Assembly: GCA_006386115.1 (NCBI GenBank)
Contig: VFIW01000015.1
Coordinates: forward strand, 62,001 to 126,000
Source of the DNA: Globisporangium splendens
Taxonomy: Eukaryota; Oomycota; Peronosporomycetes; Pythiales; Pythiaceae
DNA: 64,000 bases
Direction: 5' to 3'
In this document: positions 49,901 through 57,685 of the stretch, in pieces
Layout of the letters: every line of letters starts with the position of its first letter
Position numbering within the stretch: position 1 is the stretch's first letter
Notes under the pieces: generated by a model
Seen by the model: only the letters and a program-made list of their open reading frames with translations
What the model was told of the DNA's origin: nothing
Databases searched by the model: none
Made by a program: the position numbers and the translations under genes

Positions 49901-51703
49901 CGCAAGTATGTGAGGACTTGCGAGATCTGCCAACGAGTGAAACCTTCTGGTTCCACGCAGGCACCACTTCGTTCATTGGCTGTCCCATCGGAGAGTTGGA
50001 AGTCTGTGAGTATGGATTTCATATTCGGACTTCCAAGAGACACACATGGACGCAACGGCATCCTTGTGTTTGTGGACCGATTCAGCAAGATGGTTCATCT
50101 TGCGCCTGTTTCGGACAAGATCTCTGCTGAGAAGACTGCCAAGGTCTTTGTAGACGTCGTATTCCGTCTACACGGACCACCAGTCGAGATCGTGTCTGAC
50201 CGTGACACCCGTTTCACGTCCAAGTTCTGGCGTGCACTGTTCGGACTTCTGGACACCAAGTTGTCCATGTCAACAGCGGCACATCCTGAAACGGACGGTC
50301 AAACTGAACGAGTGAATCGTGTCCTGGAAGACGTGTTGCGCAGCTACGCAACGTCTTTCAAAGAGTGGAGTGAGTTTCTCCCTCTTGCCGAGTTTGCGTT
50401 GAACAACTCCACGCATGTCTCGACAGGTCACTCTCCATTTTATGTGAACTATGGCATTCGCCCTCGAGTGCCTGCTTCCATAATGGGTGAGGTCTCTACC
50501 TCAAGTGGGGGAGGGACTCCGGCTCATGGTAACAAGCCGAAGTCGTCTTATGACCTGAATGCTGCTTCCGAGTTGAAAGCCAATTTTGACTCGATGAAAC
50601 CCCTCGACGACCTAACAAGTCGTGAAGAGCAGCAAGTCGATGACTTTATCGTGAGGAGACAAGCCGTTGTGAGGTTTGTTCGAGACGCAATCGCGAAGGC
50701 TCAGGATCTGCAAAAGGAACAAGCAGACAAGAGCGGAAGGAAGAACAAGCAAGTTTATAAGATCAATGATCTTGTATTACTTAGCACGGCGAACCTGCCT
50801 GAACATGCAGTGTCCAACTTGGGAAGCTCGAAGCTTCTACCAAGGTTCATTGGACCGTTCAAGGTGGTTAAATGCAATGGTGATGCCTACACGCTAGACA
50901 TACCGACACGCACGCGTCTACACCCGACGTTTTATGTTGGCAGACTGAAGCCTTACCTTCCAAGTGGATCTGCGGATCCTACGAGATCTTCCGCAAACGA
51001 TCGAGCTGGTCGTGAAGCTTCTACACTTGATTGCGAAGAGCAAACAGCTCATCGCTCTGGAGATTCTTCTCGGCGTACAGGAGTTGCAGGACGTCGAAGG
51101 ATTGGTCCTTCACTGCCTCCAACGCTTGAAGACGAGAATGGTACTCGCCACGAAGTACCTCGAGAGCCGAACCTGCCTCTTCCACAGAGCGCAACAGGCG
51201 ATCGTGAGCCAACTCACGAGACTTCTCGTTCTTCCGGAGTCGAACAAGTTCGTCCTGAACCTGTTGGAACCGTTCCTCGAAACGGGACTCCAAAGCCGAA
51301 CACTGGGCAGAACCTTCTGTCAGATCGTCGATCTTCGACTCATGATCGGCGACAAGGTTCTCGAGACTCCCGCAGTGTTCCTCAAGCGCCGAACGACGCT
51401 GCTGCAAAGCCTCGATTTGCCCACGATGAGCACTCTTCCACTTCCAGAGTCGCTCAATCGTTTTCTCGTTCAGCCCCACCCCCGTTGTTAGACTCTCAGG
51501 GAGAGCATCGCTGGGTGGTTGAGTCGATTGTTGATCATGAAGATCGACCGACTCATCGTCGAGGAAAGAAGCAGTTGAACCATCAACGCTTCTACAGAGT
51601 TCGGTGGCGTGGATATCCACCGAGCTCGGACACGTGGGAGCCTCGTCAGACATTGGAGTCTGATGTTCCCGACGTGGTCCGCAGCTATGAGAACTGCTTG
51701 TAG
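46925..51703 (+). CDS. element 2 pol polyprotein (PR-RT-RH-IN-chromodomain)
   Basis: About 1,590 codons in the -1 frame. The protease has the normal active site (LVDTGASDNFV). Reverse transcriptase motifs are FSAVDLRDGFYQI, LVMPQGLKNASATFNR and PSYFDDIFVHS. RNase H starts HVVCDASDYAIGCALMQ. The integrase zinc domain is HLGREKTF with CEICQRVK, the core MDFIFGLPRD, EIVSDRDTRFTS and HPETDGQTERVNRVLED. A low-complexity Pro/Ser/Arg linker (about 50960-51480) and a chromodomain (FYRVRWRGYPPSSDTWEP) close the protein. The frame has no stop codon even though gag is broken, so pol decay has barely begun. Confidence 0.93.
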   Translation, partial: REWTVGAGPPTGPEKRTVDVVETQDSGPYVHQAYAVSTMSEKSVSQTSSLIVHRVHVDGIATPLRALVDTGASDNFVRNEVIVRHGVFVPDANEEKTMIVRLANGSTVKMLKRVVRLAIKCEDFRGEDEFILLDLDDKSDIILGMPWLKRYQPSIDWMNMKISVDKSRDVDLCCTTTDEVVWVYTSVEEIPDGPCDIAVCDGPPCSQVVPILKETNGGGAVRRQKKTVSFAIDDDKVRDGVDKSGWKWNRHPSQDKKTSKKSVSSRVLSTPDQGASGDDEGSVQAQDIPSEFVNIAVYNEEGDVDVIRHMKIENPPSSVEELISLPSMSKKTLERSLARGDIAQVCVIVEMVDEGFVNTASSADADVLDEKTRKERFEEQSWDALKKNPVYALAREYEDIFPDKVPDELPFDRGIRHEIDVLPGTKYCIARQWPLPKEQVEAIDEFFAQRAKAGHVRESKSPHCSPTFCAKKATGGWRIVHAFNKLNDATIPTQTPVPHKDMILDGMVGSTVFSAVDLRDGFYQIRMCEDDVPLTAVSTPSGTLWEWLVMPQGLKNASATFNRMVTNVLRPLRTFAPSYFDDIFVHSKTTNGKSDVDVHLDHLRQVFQVMRENKLYANLKKCMFFAPEIPVLGCFVGKSGVRVDPEKVKAIDDWPVPKNVKQLRQWLGLANYLHKYTRNYAALVQPLTQLLKKDVEWKWSKDHETAFAEVKRSLREAPVLALPNHDKPFHVVCDASDYAIGCALMQHDDEGHERVVSYQSRQLRPAERNYPVHDKELLAMKYSLVKFRVYLLGEERFAIYTDHASLRTAVKTPHLPQRMARWFSFFAEYNFVVHYKPGKTNILADALSRRPDYDPKTKSEDTDGACRLCEDVQAIAVQATTTVREEIVEGYKSDETCQDLLKYFKDPSDKALQGLPSRTRSRVHRFRVHNGLLYYAVEQGDTARVVVPNDEGLRHRLLYEYHDSPSGGHLGREKTFLSLSRDYYWPHMYKWVRKYVRTCEICQRVKPSGSTQAPLRSLAVPSESWKSVSMDFIFGLPRDTHGRNGILVFVDRFSKMVHLAPVSDKISAEKTAKVFVDVVFRLHGPPVEIVSDRDTRFTSKFWRALFGLLDTKLSMSTAAHPETDGQTERVNRVLEDVLRSYATSFKEWSEFLPLAEFALNNSTHVSTGHSPFYVNYGIRPRVPASIMGEVSTSSGGGTPAHGNKPKSSYDLNAASELKANFDSMKPLDDLTSREEQQVDDFIVRRQAVVRFVRDAIAKAQDLQKEQADKSGRKNKQVYKINDLVLLSTANLPEHAVSNLGSSKLLPRFIGPFKVVKCNGDAYTLDIPTRTRLHPTFYVGRLKPYLPSGSADPTRSSANDRAGREASTLDCEEQTAHRSGDSSRRTGVAGRRRIGPSLPPTLEDENGTRHEVPREPNLPLPQSATGDREPTHETSRSSGVEQVRPEPVGTVPRNGTPKPNTGQNLLSDRRSSTHDRRQGSRDSRSVPQAPNDAAAKPRFAHDEHSSTSRVAQSFSRSAPPPLLDSQGEHRWVVESIVDHEDRPTHRRGKKQLNHQRFYRVRWRGYPPSSDTWEPRQTLESDVPDVVRSYENCL

Positions 51704-52046
51704 CGTCGCCAGGGGCGACACTACGACGACCAGAGCTACGGTTCGCTCTGTCGTCAGCGGGAGTTCTTCTTTCGGCACGAGCATTGCCACGACGAAGAAG
51801 ACGCTCCATCTTGTTCTCATTCTCAAGACGAACAAATGTTCGCCATGAGTCTCTCTGGGCTGCGATGTGTTGGTTCGGATCATCGCGATCGTTGATCCGA
51901 CGCCAACTGAAGAACCGCTCCTTGTAGAACTCGAGCTCCCCCTTCTTCTTCAGAATGGGAGAAATGTCGAAGAGTTCTGGAGCTGTCCGCTGTCGCTTGG
52001 ACGACGGACGTTCTTCACGGTTCACTTGGTCACTTGGTCGCTTCAT
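51021..52046 (-). CDS. antisense accessory ORF of element 2 (coiled coil)
   Basis: 341 codons on the strand opposite to pol, from ATG 52046; the frame is open upstream into the LTR (to 52280), but that part looks non-coding. The N-terminus (MKRPSDQVNREERPSSKRQR) looks like a bipartite nuclear localisation signal. A Ser/Asp-rich middle follows. The last 150 residues are a strong coiled coil (IERLWKWKSAHRGQIEALQQ, RFEERFQQVQDELVRLRKNE). The stop is at 51021-51023. The last 683 bases overlap pol in antisense, over the linker and chromodomain. No stop or shift interrupts it. No family recognised. Position and coiled-coil end match the antisense frame of element 1. Confidence 0.7.
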   Translation of the reverse strand: MKRPSDQVNREERPSSKRQRTAPELFDISPILKKKGELEFYKERFFSWRRINDRDDPNQHIAAQRDSWRTFVRLENENKMERLLRRGNARAERRTPADDRANRSSGRRSVAPGDATSSSHSCGPRREHQTPMSDEAPTCPSSVDIHATELCRSVDGSTASFLDDESVDLHDQQSTQPPSDALPESLTTGVGLNEKTIERLWKWKSAHRGQIEALQQRRSALEEHCGSLENLVADHESKIDDLTEGSAQCSALESRFEERFQQVQDELVRLRKNEKSRELAHDRLLRSVEEAGSALEVLRGEYHSRLQALEAVKDQSFDVLQLLYAEKNLQSDELFALRNQV

Positions 52047-52109
52047 TGCCAATTGGAAAGTGAACTGCTCCGAAAGGTCTGCAAAAGTACGCAAGGTACT
52101 TGTGACTTT

Positions 52110-52122
52110 AAGGAGGGGATGA
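52110..52122 (+). other. polypurine tract of element 2
   Basis: AAGGAGGGGATGA directly before TGTAATGG, the 3' LTR terminus. The same GGGGATGA-TGTAATGG junction occurs at element 3. Confidence 0.8.
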
Positions 52123-52642
52123 TGTAATGGGCCACAACCAGCCATTACATGAAGGTGGATCTGTCCCAGATCTAGTGTGTCACACACCACCTTCAGCGTG
52201 CATTGTGGAGACACAAATAACAAAGGGATTACGGTAATACAGTCCCCACATGCACGTGTGACGTCATTCGATGACGTCACGAGTGTTCTCTGTGCTGATC
52301 AGTGCAGAATGTTGTTCTCATGTACTAATCAGTACAGAGTAATGACATCCATGTACTAATCAAGTACTGAGTGATGGTTCCTGCTTGGGAAACTGGACTG
52401 GCGACGAGACCGACGTGTCTCTGCCGCCTGAAGTGAGTGGCGCGAGCCAATCACTTTGCAGGGATTTTATACAAGACTTGAAGTTCAAGTTTCTCGAAGA
52501 TCCCGTAGGTTCAACCTCAGTGTACCCAAGGTTTTATATATCAGATTAATAGGTTTTATTGTGTATATTTAGGTTTTAGTTATAAAAGCTGTAGGATCCC
52601 TTGGGGTTCATTAGTAAGTAGCGACAGGAACCATAACCATTT
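52123..52642 (+). repeat. 3' LTR of element 2 (LTR D)
   Basis: Begins with a foldback: TGTAATGG, 11 bases, CCATTACA. It contains two nearby copies of CATGTACTAATCA and a TATAAAAG box near 52577 that may be the promoter. The right border is not defined because no intact second copy is present; about 52642 is a guess from where the next element's frame starts. Confidence 0.6.
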
Positions 52643-54061
52643 TTAATTCAGTTGCAAATTTTCCTCCAAGCCCTCAAGTCTTCTTCCTCCCTCCAAGTCG
52701 GGAGATCGCTTCCTCTGGCACAAGCGTGTGTGCCGTGTTTGAGGGACTGTTTGGAACAGCGCCCTCTTACACCGACCGTCGAAGAATCGCATCGAACGGA
52801 GCAAATCGGTGTAAAATTCCTCACGCGCCTTTGGACTAAAGTTCTGTCGAAGGGCGAAGTTATCGCCCTTGACAGCACTCACATTGTAACCGGACACTTC
52901 CGAGTTACGCAGCACGGTACGTGTGTGAGGAAGCGTATGCAACGCTTCTCTCAAGGACTCTGTTCCGAGAGCTGTTGCCTGCTTCCTGCAGTGCAACGAT
53001 TGGTTACCTATAGATCTCTATAGAGTAACCGTCGATAACCAAAGACTTAGTTAACGGTAAAAATGGAACTATTTATTTGTCGGAGGTTGCCCTCTGCAGG
53101 ACACCCTGAGTTATCTTTATGTAACTATGAACAATAGCAATCTCAAGTGTAATTACTCCCCATGGGGCAATGAGTGGCTATGAAAGACTAACGCTAGTTG
53201 GCTTATGTGATTGGATGAAATGCATGTTCAATTATATCAAATCGGAGGCGCCGTCACTCAGACTGGCTGTCGGCTCCACCGTGAAGGTTCGAGCAAGTAC
53301 GACGAACCTCATGGTTCGGTCTTAAACTTGTTGCGCGTACTCTACGTACCGCAAGGTTCGGTTTGGTTGTGTGGCACAAAACAAGTGCGTAACCATGTTA
53401 CAGTGTAACCCTGTTACACACATCGTACAGCGCGTGAATTCCCCCATGCTTGGTGCCACGATGTACACGAACCCAATTGGGTTTGGGTGCCCACAAATGG
53501 CTCCAGCTTGAAGGGATGAAATCCATCCCTTCAGAAGGACCCGTCACCGGATCCTTTTGCTCTACCGGAAAGGCAAGATAGCGTGGCGACACGCTATTCC
53601 CCGATGACACAGTAACCTGCGCATCAATCTCGGATTCCACATCGAGGAGCAAGCCCTCGAGTGGGTCAACAGTATCCAATTCACCATTGGGTACGTCCAG
53701 CGAGAGGAGAATATCTCTCGCTGCATTCAACAGGTCGGGATCAGAAGAACCTAATCCCTCCCGACCGAGATTCTCCACAGTGTTGGCAGATGCCGCAGCC
53801 ACGGTGGCTCCGCTCGTTTCTCGGTGAGAAGATCCCTCCTCGCGATGTTCTTCCGCGTAGGCTCATTCAAGAGGGCTGCGGACGACGAACGTTTCGCTCA
53901 TTTCGTTTGAGATTCGAACGGTCAACGGAAGAAGTCTCGGCTTCTTCCTCCTGGTCGTCGCGCACGACATTCGTCGTGGTGATCTTCGCAGGAGTGTTGC
54001 GAGGAGTCGCCCCTTCGCTGTTCGACATGCAGCCAATAGTATCGCTGTCGCTCGAAGACAT
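52643..54061 (-). pseudogene. antisense accessory ORF of element 3, broken
   Basis: Minus-strand coding-like frame from ATG 54061 (MSSSDSDTIGCMSNSEGATP) to a TGA at 53867-53869. A one-base shift then leads to AYAEEHREEGSSHRETSGAT and NAARDILLSLDVPNGEL as far as 53424. After the inserted solo LTR the frame resumes (SAVKGDNFALRQNFSPKARE) and ends at 52643. It is acidic and Ser-rich with predicted helices and has no recognised domain. It sits in the same place relative to polypurine tract and LTR as the antisense frame of element 2. Confidence 0.55.
52885..53418. repeat. solo LTR (LTR C) with 5-bp target duplication
   Basis: 534 bp, TGTAAC...GTTACA, same length as LTR A and about 95% identical by eye. 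It is flanked on both sides by CACAT (52880-52884 and 53419-53423), a clean 5-bp target-site duplication. No internal sequence is left, so the element was removed by LTR-LTR recombination. It splits the antisense frame of element 3. Confidence 0.95.
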
Positions 54062-54270
54062 TTGTACGAGGTTCACCTCGCACAACTTGCGGCGTCTGGA
54101 TAGCTCTGTTGGGCACGACGCACAGTGAGTACTGAGTTCCGCAGAACTCAGTGTTCTGCCTTCTGTGCACTGTTCCTCTGAACGCGGAAGAACACGAAAG
54201 AACACAGAAGAATCCAGAGGGATTGGTCGCGTACGCGTTTCTATGTGACCAATCGCTTTACGGGGGATGA

Positions 54271-54653
54271 TGTAATGGGGCTTCCCATTACATGGGTTCT
54301 TGGGTCCAGAGAGTGTGGGTCATACCCACACGGGTTCTACCACTCTCTACAAACCCACCCGTTAACCCATCAACACTCTATGCAGCCAATTGCATTTTTA
54401 GCCAATAAGAACATTCCATTAAAGTTTAATCTCATTGGATGATAGTCGGATTGGACACCCGACTATTTATCTACCAATCGGAGGCGCCGTAGGAACAACC
54501 CATCAGATTTGTATTTCAAACCTTAAGATTTCAATTCACTTCTCTTTTTGCACGTTATCGCGCACAGCTCCCTTCCTTCTCTTTGGACACAGCGTTACCC
54601 TGTGCCCTTCCTCTCACTTGCGCTTCCTCAACGCGCGTGTACGCCGTGTAACA
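54271..54653 (+). repeat. 3' LTR of element 3 (LTR E)
   Basis: Starts with a perfect foldback TGTAATGGG-4-CCCATTACA, directly after the polypurine tract. It contains CAATCGGAGGCGCCGT at 54475-54490 after an AT-rich box (TATTTATC), the motif also seen in LTRs A and C. The end at 54653 (GTAACA) is tentative. Confidence 0.6.
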
Positions 54654-55517
54654 GACATTCCCGTTGCAATTTCTGCATGACCTTTTATCACGGAAGTTTT
54701 CTGTTAAGTAGACCAAAAACGTAGGCTCGTTGCAATCAACGAAATCCGCAGTAAAACATCTGGATGCGAGACTTTCACAAACAACCAGACCGACATTCGA
54801 TTATTTGCTTGCAACATTCAGGTGCGATGGCTGCAGACGCAACAGACTGGCAAAGCAAGAGGAGTGATGATAACAGTAGTGATGTGAATTAACTAGAAAT
54901 GTGCGACACGTGTTTGGAGGAACATATGCGGCTTTAGTTCCCTTCTTGAAACCTCCGATATTGGCTTTTTTTGGCTGCTTGACTCAAAAAGTGCTTCTTA
55001 AATACGAAGCGCAAATCATTGGCTCAATACAGGTGAAATTAAAACGTCCTCGAAAATGCATACTCTAAATCCAAAGCTTATCGTGACCACATGACATTGC
55101 ACAGTTTTATTAAGGGTTGGCAAGACACATATTTTTAAACTTGCGTTTCAATTATCCTGTGCTTTATTGCTATAATAACCTCAATGCGCTTCCGGATAAA
55201 TTTGAACTCAACCGGTTAATTCTCGTTTATCCGAAAGTCATTAAGTGATCCTCGGGTTTTCCACCAATTGGCGCGCGCCATGCCACTCCTTTCCCTCAGA
55301 TCTTCTGATGTCTTTTGTGCACTTTTGCGAAAATTACGAAAGTGGCCGCTTTCCCACAGAAACAGCCAGCAAACAAGCACAGGGGCGACGACGCGAGCGA
55401 GCGAACGGAAGGGGGCAGCAGCAGCATTCGCTCATTTGCAGAACCACCAAAGCATCGGTTGTGTCTGTGGGCAGGACTTGCGCACATACAAAACAAACAA
55501 GGGCTAGCAGCAGCAGA
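54654..55517. other. intergenic, no supported gene
   Basis: AT-rich DNA without biased open frames. The right 200 bases, with CAG-rich sequence near 55505, should hold the promoter and 5' leader of the KDEL-receptor-like gene. Confidence 0.5.
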
Positions 55518-56904
55518 ATGGATCTCTCGTCAAAGGACAAGACACGCGGCGCGTACGTATCGCGCATCTTTGTATCTGCTGTGTGTGTGGCGAGAGCGTG
55601 GGTTGTGGAAGCGGATCTTGGTGGTTGACGTATCTTTTTCGTGTTGTTGTCGTGTGTATATGCTGTTGCTGCTGTATGCGCATGTGTGTGTTGTTTACAT
55701 TGCTTTTGTGCGTACAGCGCGTTCTTGGCGACGAACAAGAGCAACATTGCGCTCTGGTCGGGCTTTTTCGTGCTCGTGCTCTTCTGCTACCACCTTTTCA
55801 GCGATGGGGACTTCTCGTTTCTCATGGTACGCGTGCATGTGCCAAAATGCAGACTTGTGTTTCATCACAAACACGAAGATACTTACGTTAAATGTGTGTT
55901 GTTTGTTGTTTGCAGACGTTTGGTTCGTTTGTGCGCGCCTTCGGCTTTGCGTTCCTCATTTTCAAAGCCTTCTCGCAAAAATCAGTGTCTGGTACGATCC
56001 ATCTATGGTGTCCATATGTGTGTGTGTGTGTGTCAATTTGATTATTCACTCACGCGTCTTCCACTTGTTGCTTGTGTATACAGGTCTTTCGCTGAAGACG
56101 CTGGAGCTGTATGCGTTCGTGTTTTTGTTCCGTCTGAGCTCGATCCTGCGCTACCAGGGGTACCTTCCGTACGACCGCAGCGGCGATTGGCTCTACTCGT
56201 TCCTGGAGATCAGCGCGCTCGTGATGTGCTGCGGCGTCATCTACCTGGTCACGGGCCGCTTCAACTCGACATACGAGCTGCGCTACGACACGTTCGGGTG
56301 GCTCCATGTGCCCACGGAGCTTGGCGCGCTCTACATTTTGCTGCCCTGCATCTTCTTCGGCATGGTAAAGGACTGCGTGCACATTATATGACCATTATAT
56401 TGCGCTGGTGATGGGAAATACTAACGTTGGTATATGGAATGCAGCTCGTGCACCCAAACTTGAACCGTAACTGGTTTGCCGACGTGGCGTGGACGATCGC
56501 GTTGTACATTGAGGCCGCTGCCATTCTGCCGCAGCTGTTCATGTTCCAGAAGCGCGGTGGCGGCGCCGTCGAATCGTGCATTTCACACTTTGTGTACGCG
56601 CTCGCGTTCGGCAGCTTCCTGCACTTGGTGTTTTGGTTCTCGTCGTACCACGAGCTCGGCGAAAAGGACGCCGGCCAGCACGTGGGCTACGCAGTGATCT
56701 TCGTGCAGATTGGTCACATGCTCATGATGGCGGATTTCCTGTACTACTACTTCAAGAGGTATGCTTTTTGTTGTTTTTGTTTTTGTATATTGCTGTTATG
56801 CTGTCGTTTCCCAGTGGTTTACAATGCGCTTTGTTTTGCATTATGGCAGCATGAAAGACGGTGGTCCGATGATGCTGCCAACGCACGGCGCGTACCAGGC
56901 TTAG
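55518..56904 (+). CDS. KDEL-receptor (ERD2) family membrane protein
   Basis: Six exons, 55518-55552, 55718-55826, 55916-55991, 56084-56364, 56445-56758 and 56850-56904, give 289 aa. The seven-helix ERD2 core is clear: FKAFSQKSVSGLSLKTLELY, FRLSSILRYQGYLPYDRSGD, IYLVTGRFNSTYELRYDTFG, LEISALVM, FADVAWTIALYIEAAAILPQ, and a last helix ending DFLYYYFKS. ERD2 proteins return K/HDEL-tagged proteins from Golgi to ER. This one is longer than the usual 212-220 aa because of about 45 extra N-terminal residues with one more hydrophobic segment (ALWSGFFVLVLFCYHLF), so it belongs to the extended ERD2-related group and may have a different ligand. The C-terminal KxGGPMMLPTHG tail is short. Confidence 0.85.
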
Positions 56905-57685
56905 AGCGGTCGTGATACAGGAAAACACAGAGGAAGAGAGGAGAATGAGGCAGGAGAGAAGGGTGTTTTGTGAGTAGTCTGCGTGCCGGAATCGCATTCA
57001 TTTGATGTCAGAAAGAAACCATAAAAACGAAACGAAAAATGAGAATCATTCAAGAGTTCTACCACCAACCATAATGCAATACATGGTCATGGGCAAAAGA
57101 TCCGTTGTCGCTCTGCAAGTGACGATTGATTGTCAGGCGCATTCTCTGCTGGTAATCACAGAAAAGATACTTTTTCGGAAACCACGTGGTGAGACTGACC
57201 TCTGCAGGGAGTGACGTGGCACAGTGCAATTGCACAACGAAATCATCAAAAATGCATAATCTCTGCATAGTGTCCGCGATTATGCATTGTGTGTGGATCC
57301 AGCAGCGACTGTGCATGTTGTACTTTGACAACATGTAGAGGATGCAAAAGCACAATTGAGCACAAGACCAAGTCAGAATGAAGGAAAAGAATGCACTTGG
57401 CGCACTCAACGCAGCGCTGTTTAAATAAAACGAATTAGGTTTGGACGTTGGGCGATTCTATCCGCTCAACACACGCACTGGGTCCCCTGCCAGCAGCAAC
57501 GGCTTGCTTCTCTTACTCCTTGAGGCTCGCGTGGTGGTGACTTGGAGGGAATCTTCCTTCGATTCCATATGCAGACGCGCTGGCACAAAGAGCAAAAGCT
57601 AAAACACCACACAAACATTATTACGCACTCGCTTCTTGTACTTGGTCTTGTTGCTTGCCGTTTGCTTCTGCTGCTGGTTCGCCTT
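56905..57685. other. intergenic between convergent genes
   Basis: 781 bases between two convergent genes. It contains an inverted repeat (57252-57287) and no convincing ORF. Confidence 0.5.
57252..57287. repeat. 10-bp inverted repeat
   Basis: ATGCATAATC at 57252-57261 and GATTATGCAT at 57278-57287, a perfect stem around 16 bases. It lies between the 3' ends of two convergent genes, where a hairpin could form in read-through RNA. Confidence 0.6.

Larger units (their letters stand above)
45943..52642 (+). mobile_element. Ty3/gypsy chromovirus, element 2 (rearranged)
   Basis: Plus-strand element with a truncated gag, frameshift signal, full-length pol frame, antisense ORF, polypurine tract and a 3' LTR starting at 52123. 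In place of a 5' LTR, primer site and gag N-terminus it has a 212-bp inverted copy of the first part of its own LTR (45943-46154) fused straight to gag. It therefore cannot be autonomous. The right edge of the 3' LTR is uncertain (about 52630-52645). Confidence 0.8.
52643..54653 (+). mobile_element. gypsy element 3, 3' remnant
   Basis: Only the 3' end remains: a minus-strand accessory frame (54061 to 52643), a polypurine tract (54261-54270, CGGGGGATGA) and an LTR beginning TGTAATGGGGCTT at 54271. Orientation is plus, from the polypurine tract. A solo LTR of another family is inserted at 52885-53418. Confidence 0.65.

Noticed and set aside
51021..52280. Start of the element 2 antisense ORF at 52280 (419 codons)
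   Set aside because: The first 78 codons lie in the LTR and the polypurine region; the same peptide start appears in the inverted LTR copy at 45996, so it is LTR sequence, not protein. ATG 52046 is preferred.
54261..54290. Reading the junction at 54271 as the primer site of a minus-strand element whose gag is the 54061-52643 frame
   Set aside because: The adjacent GGGGGATGA matches the polypurine tract of element 2 before an equivalent TGTAATGG terminus, and no TGG-type primer site is present on the minus strand.
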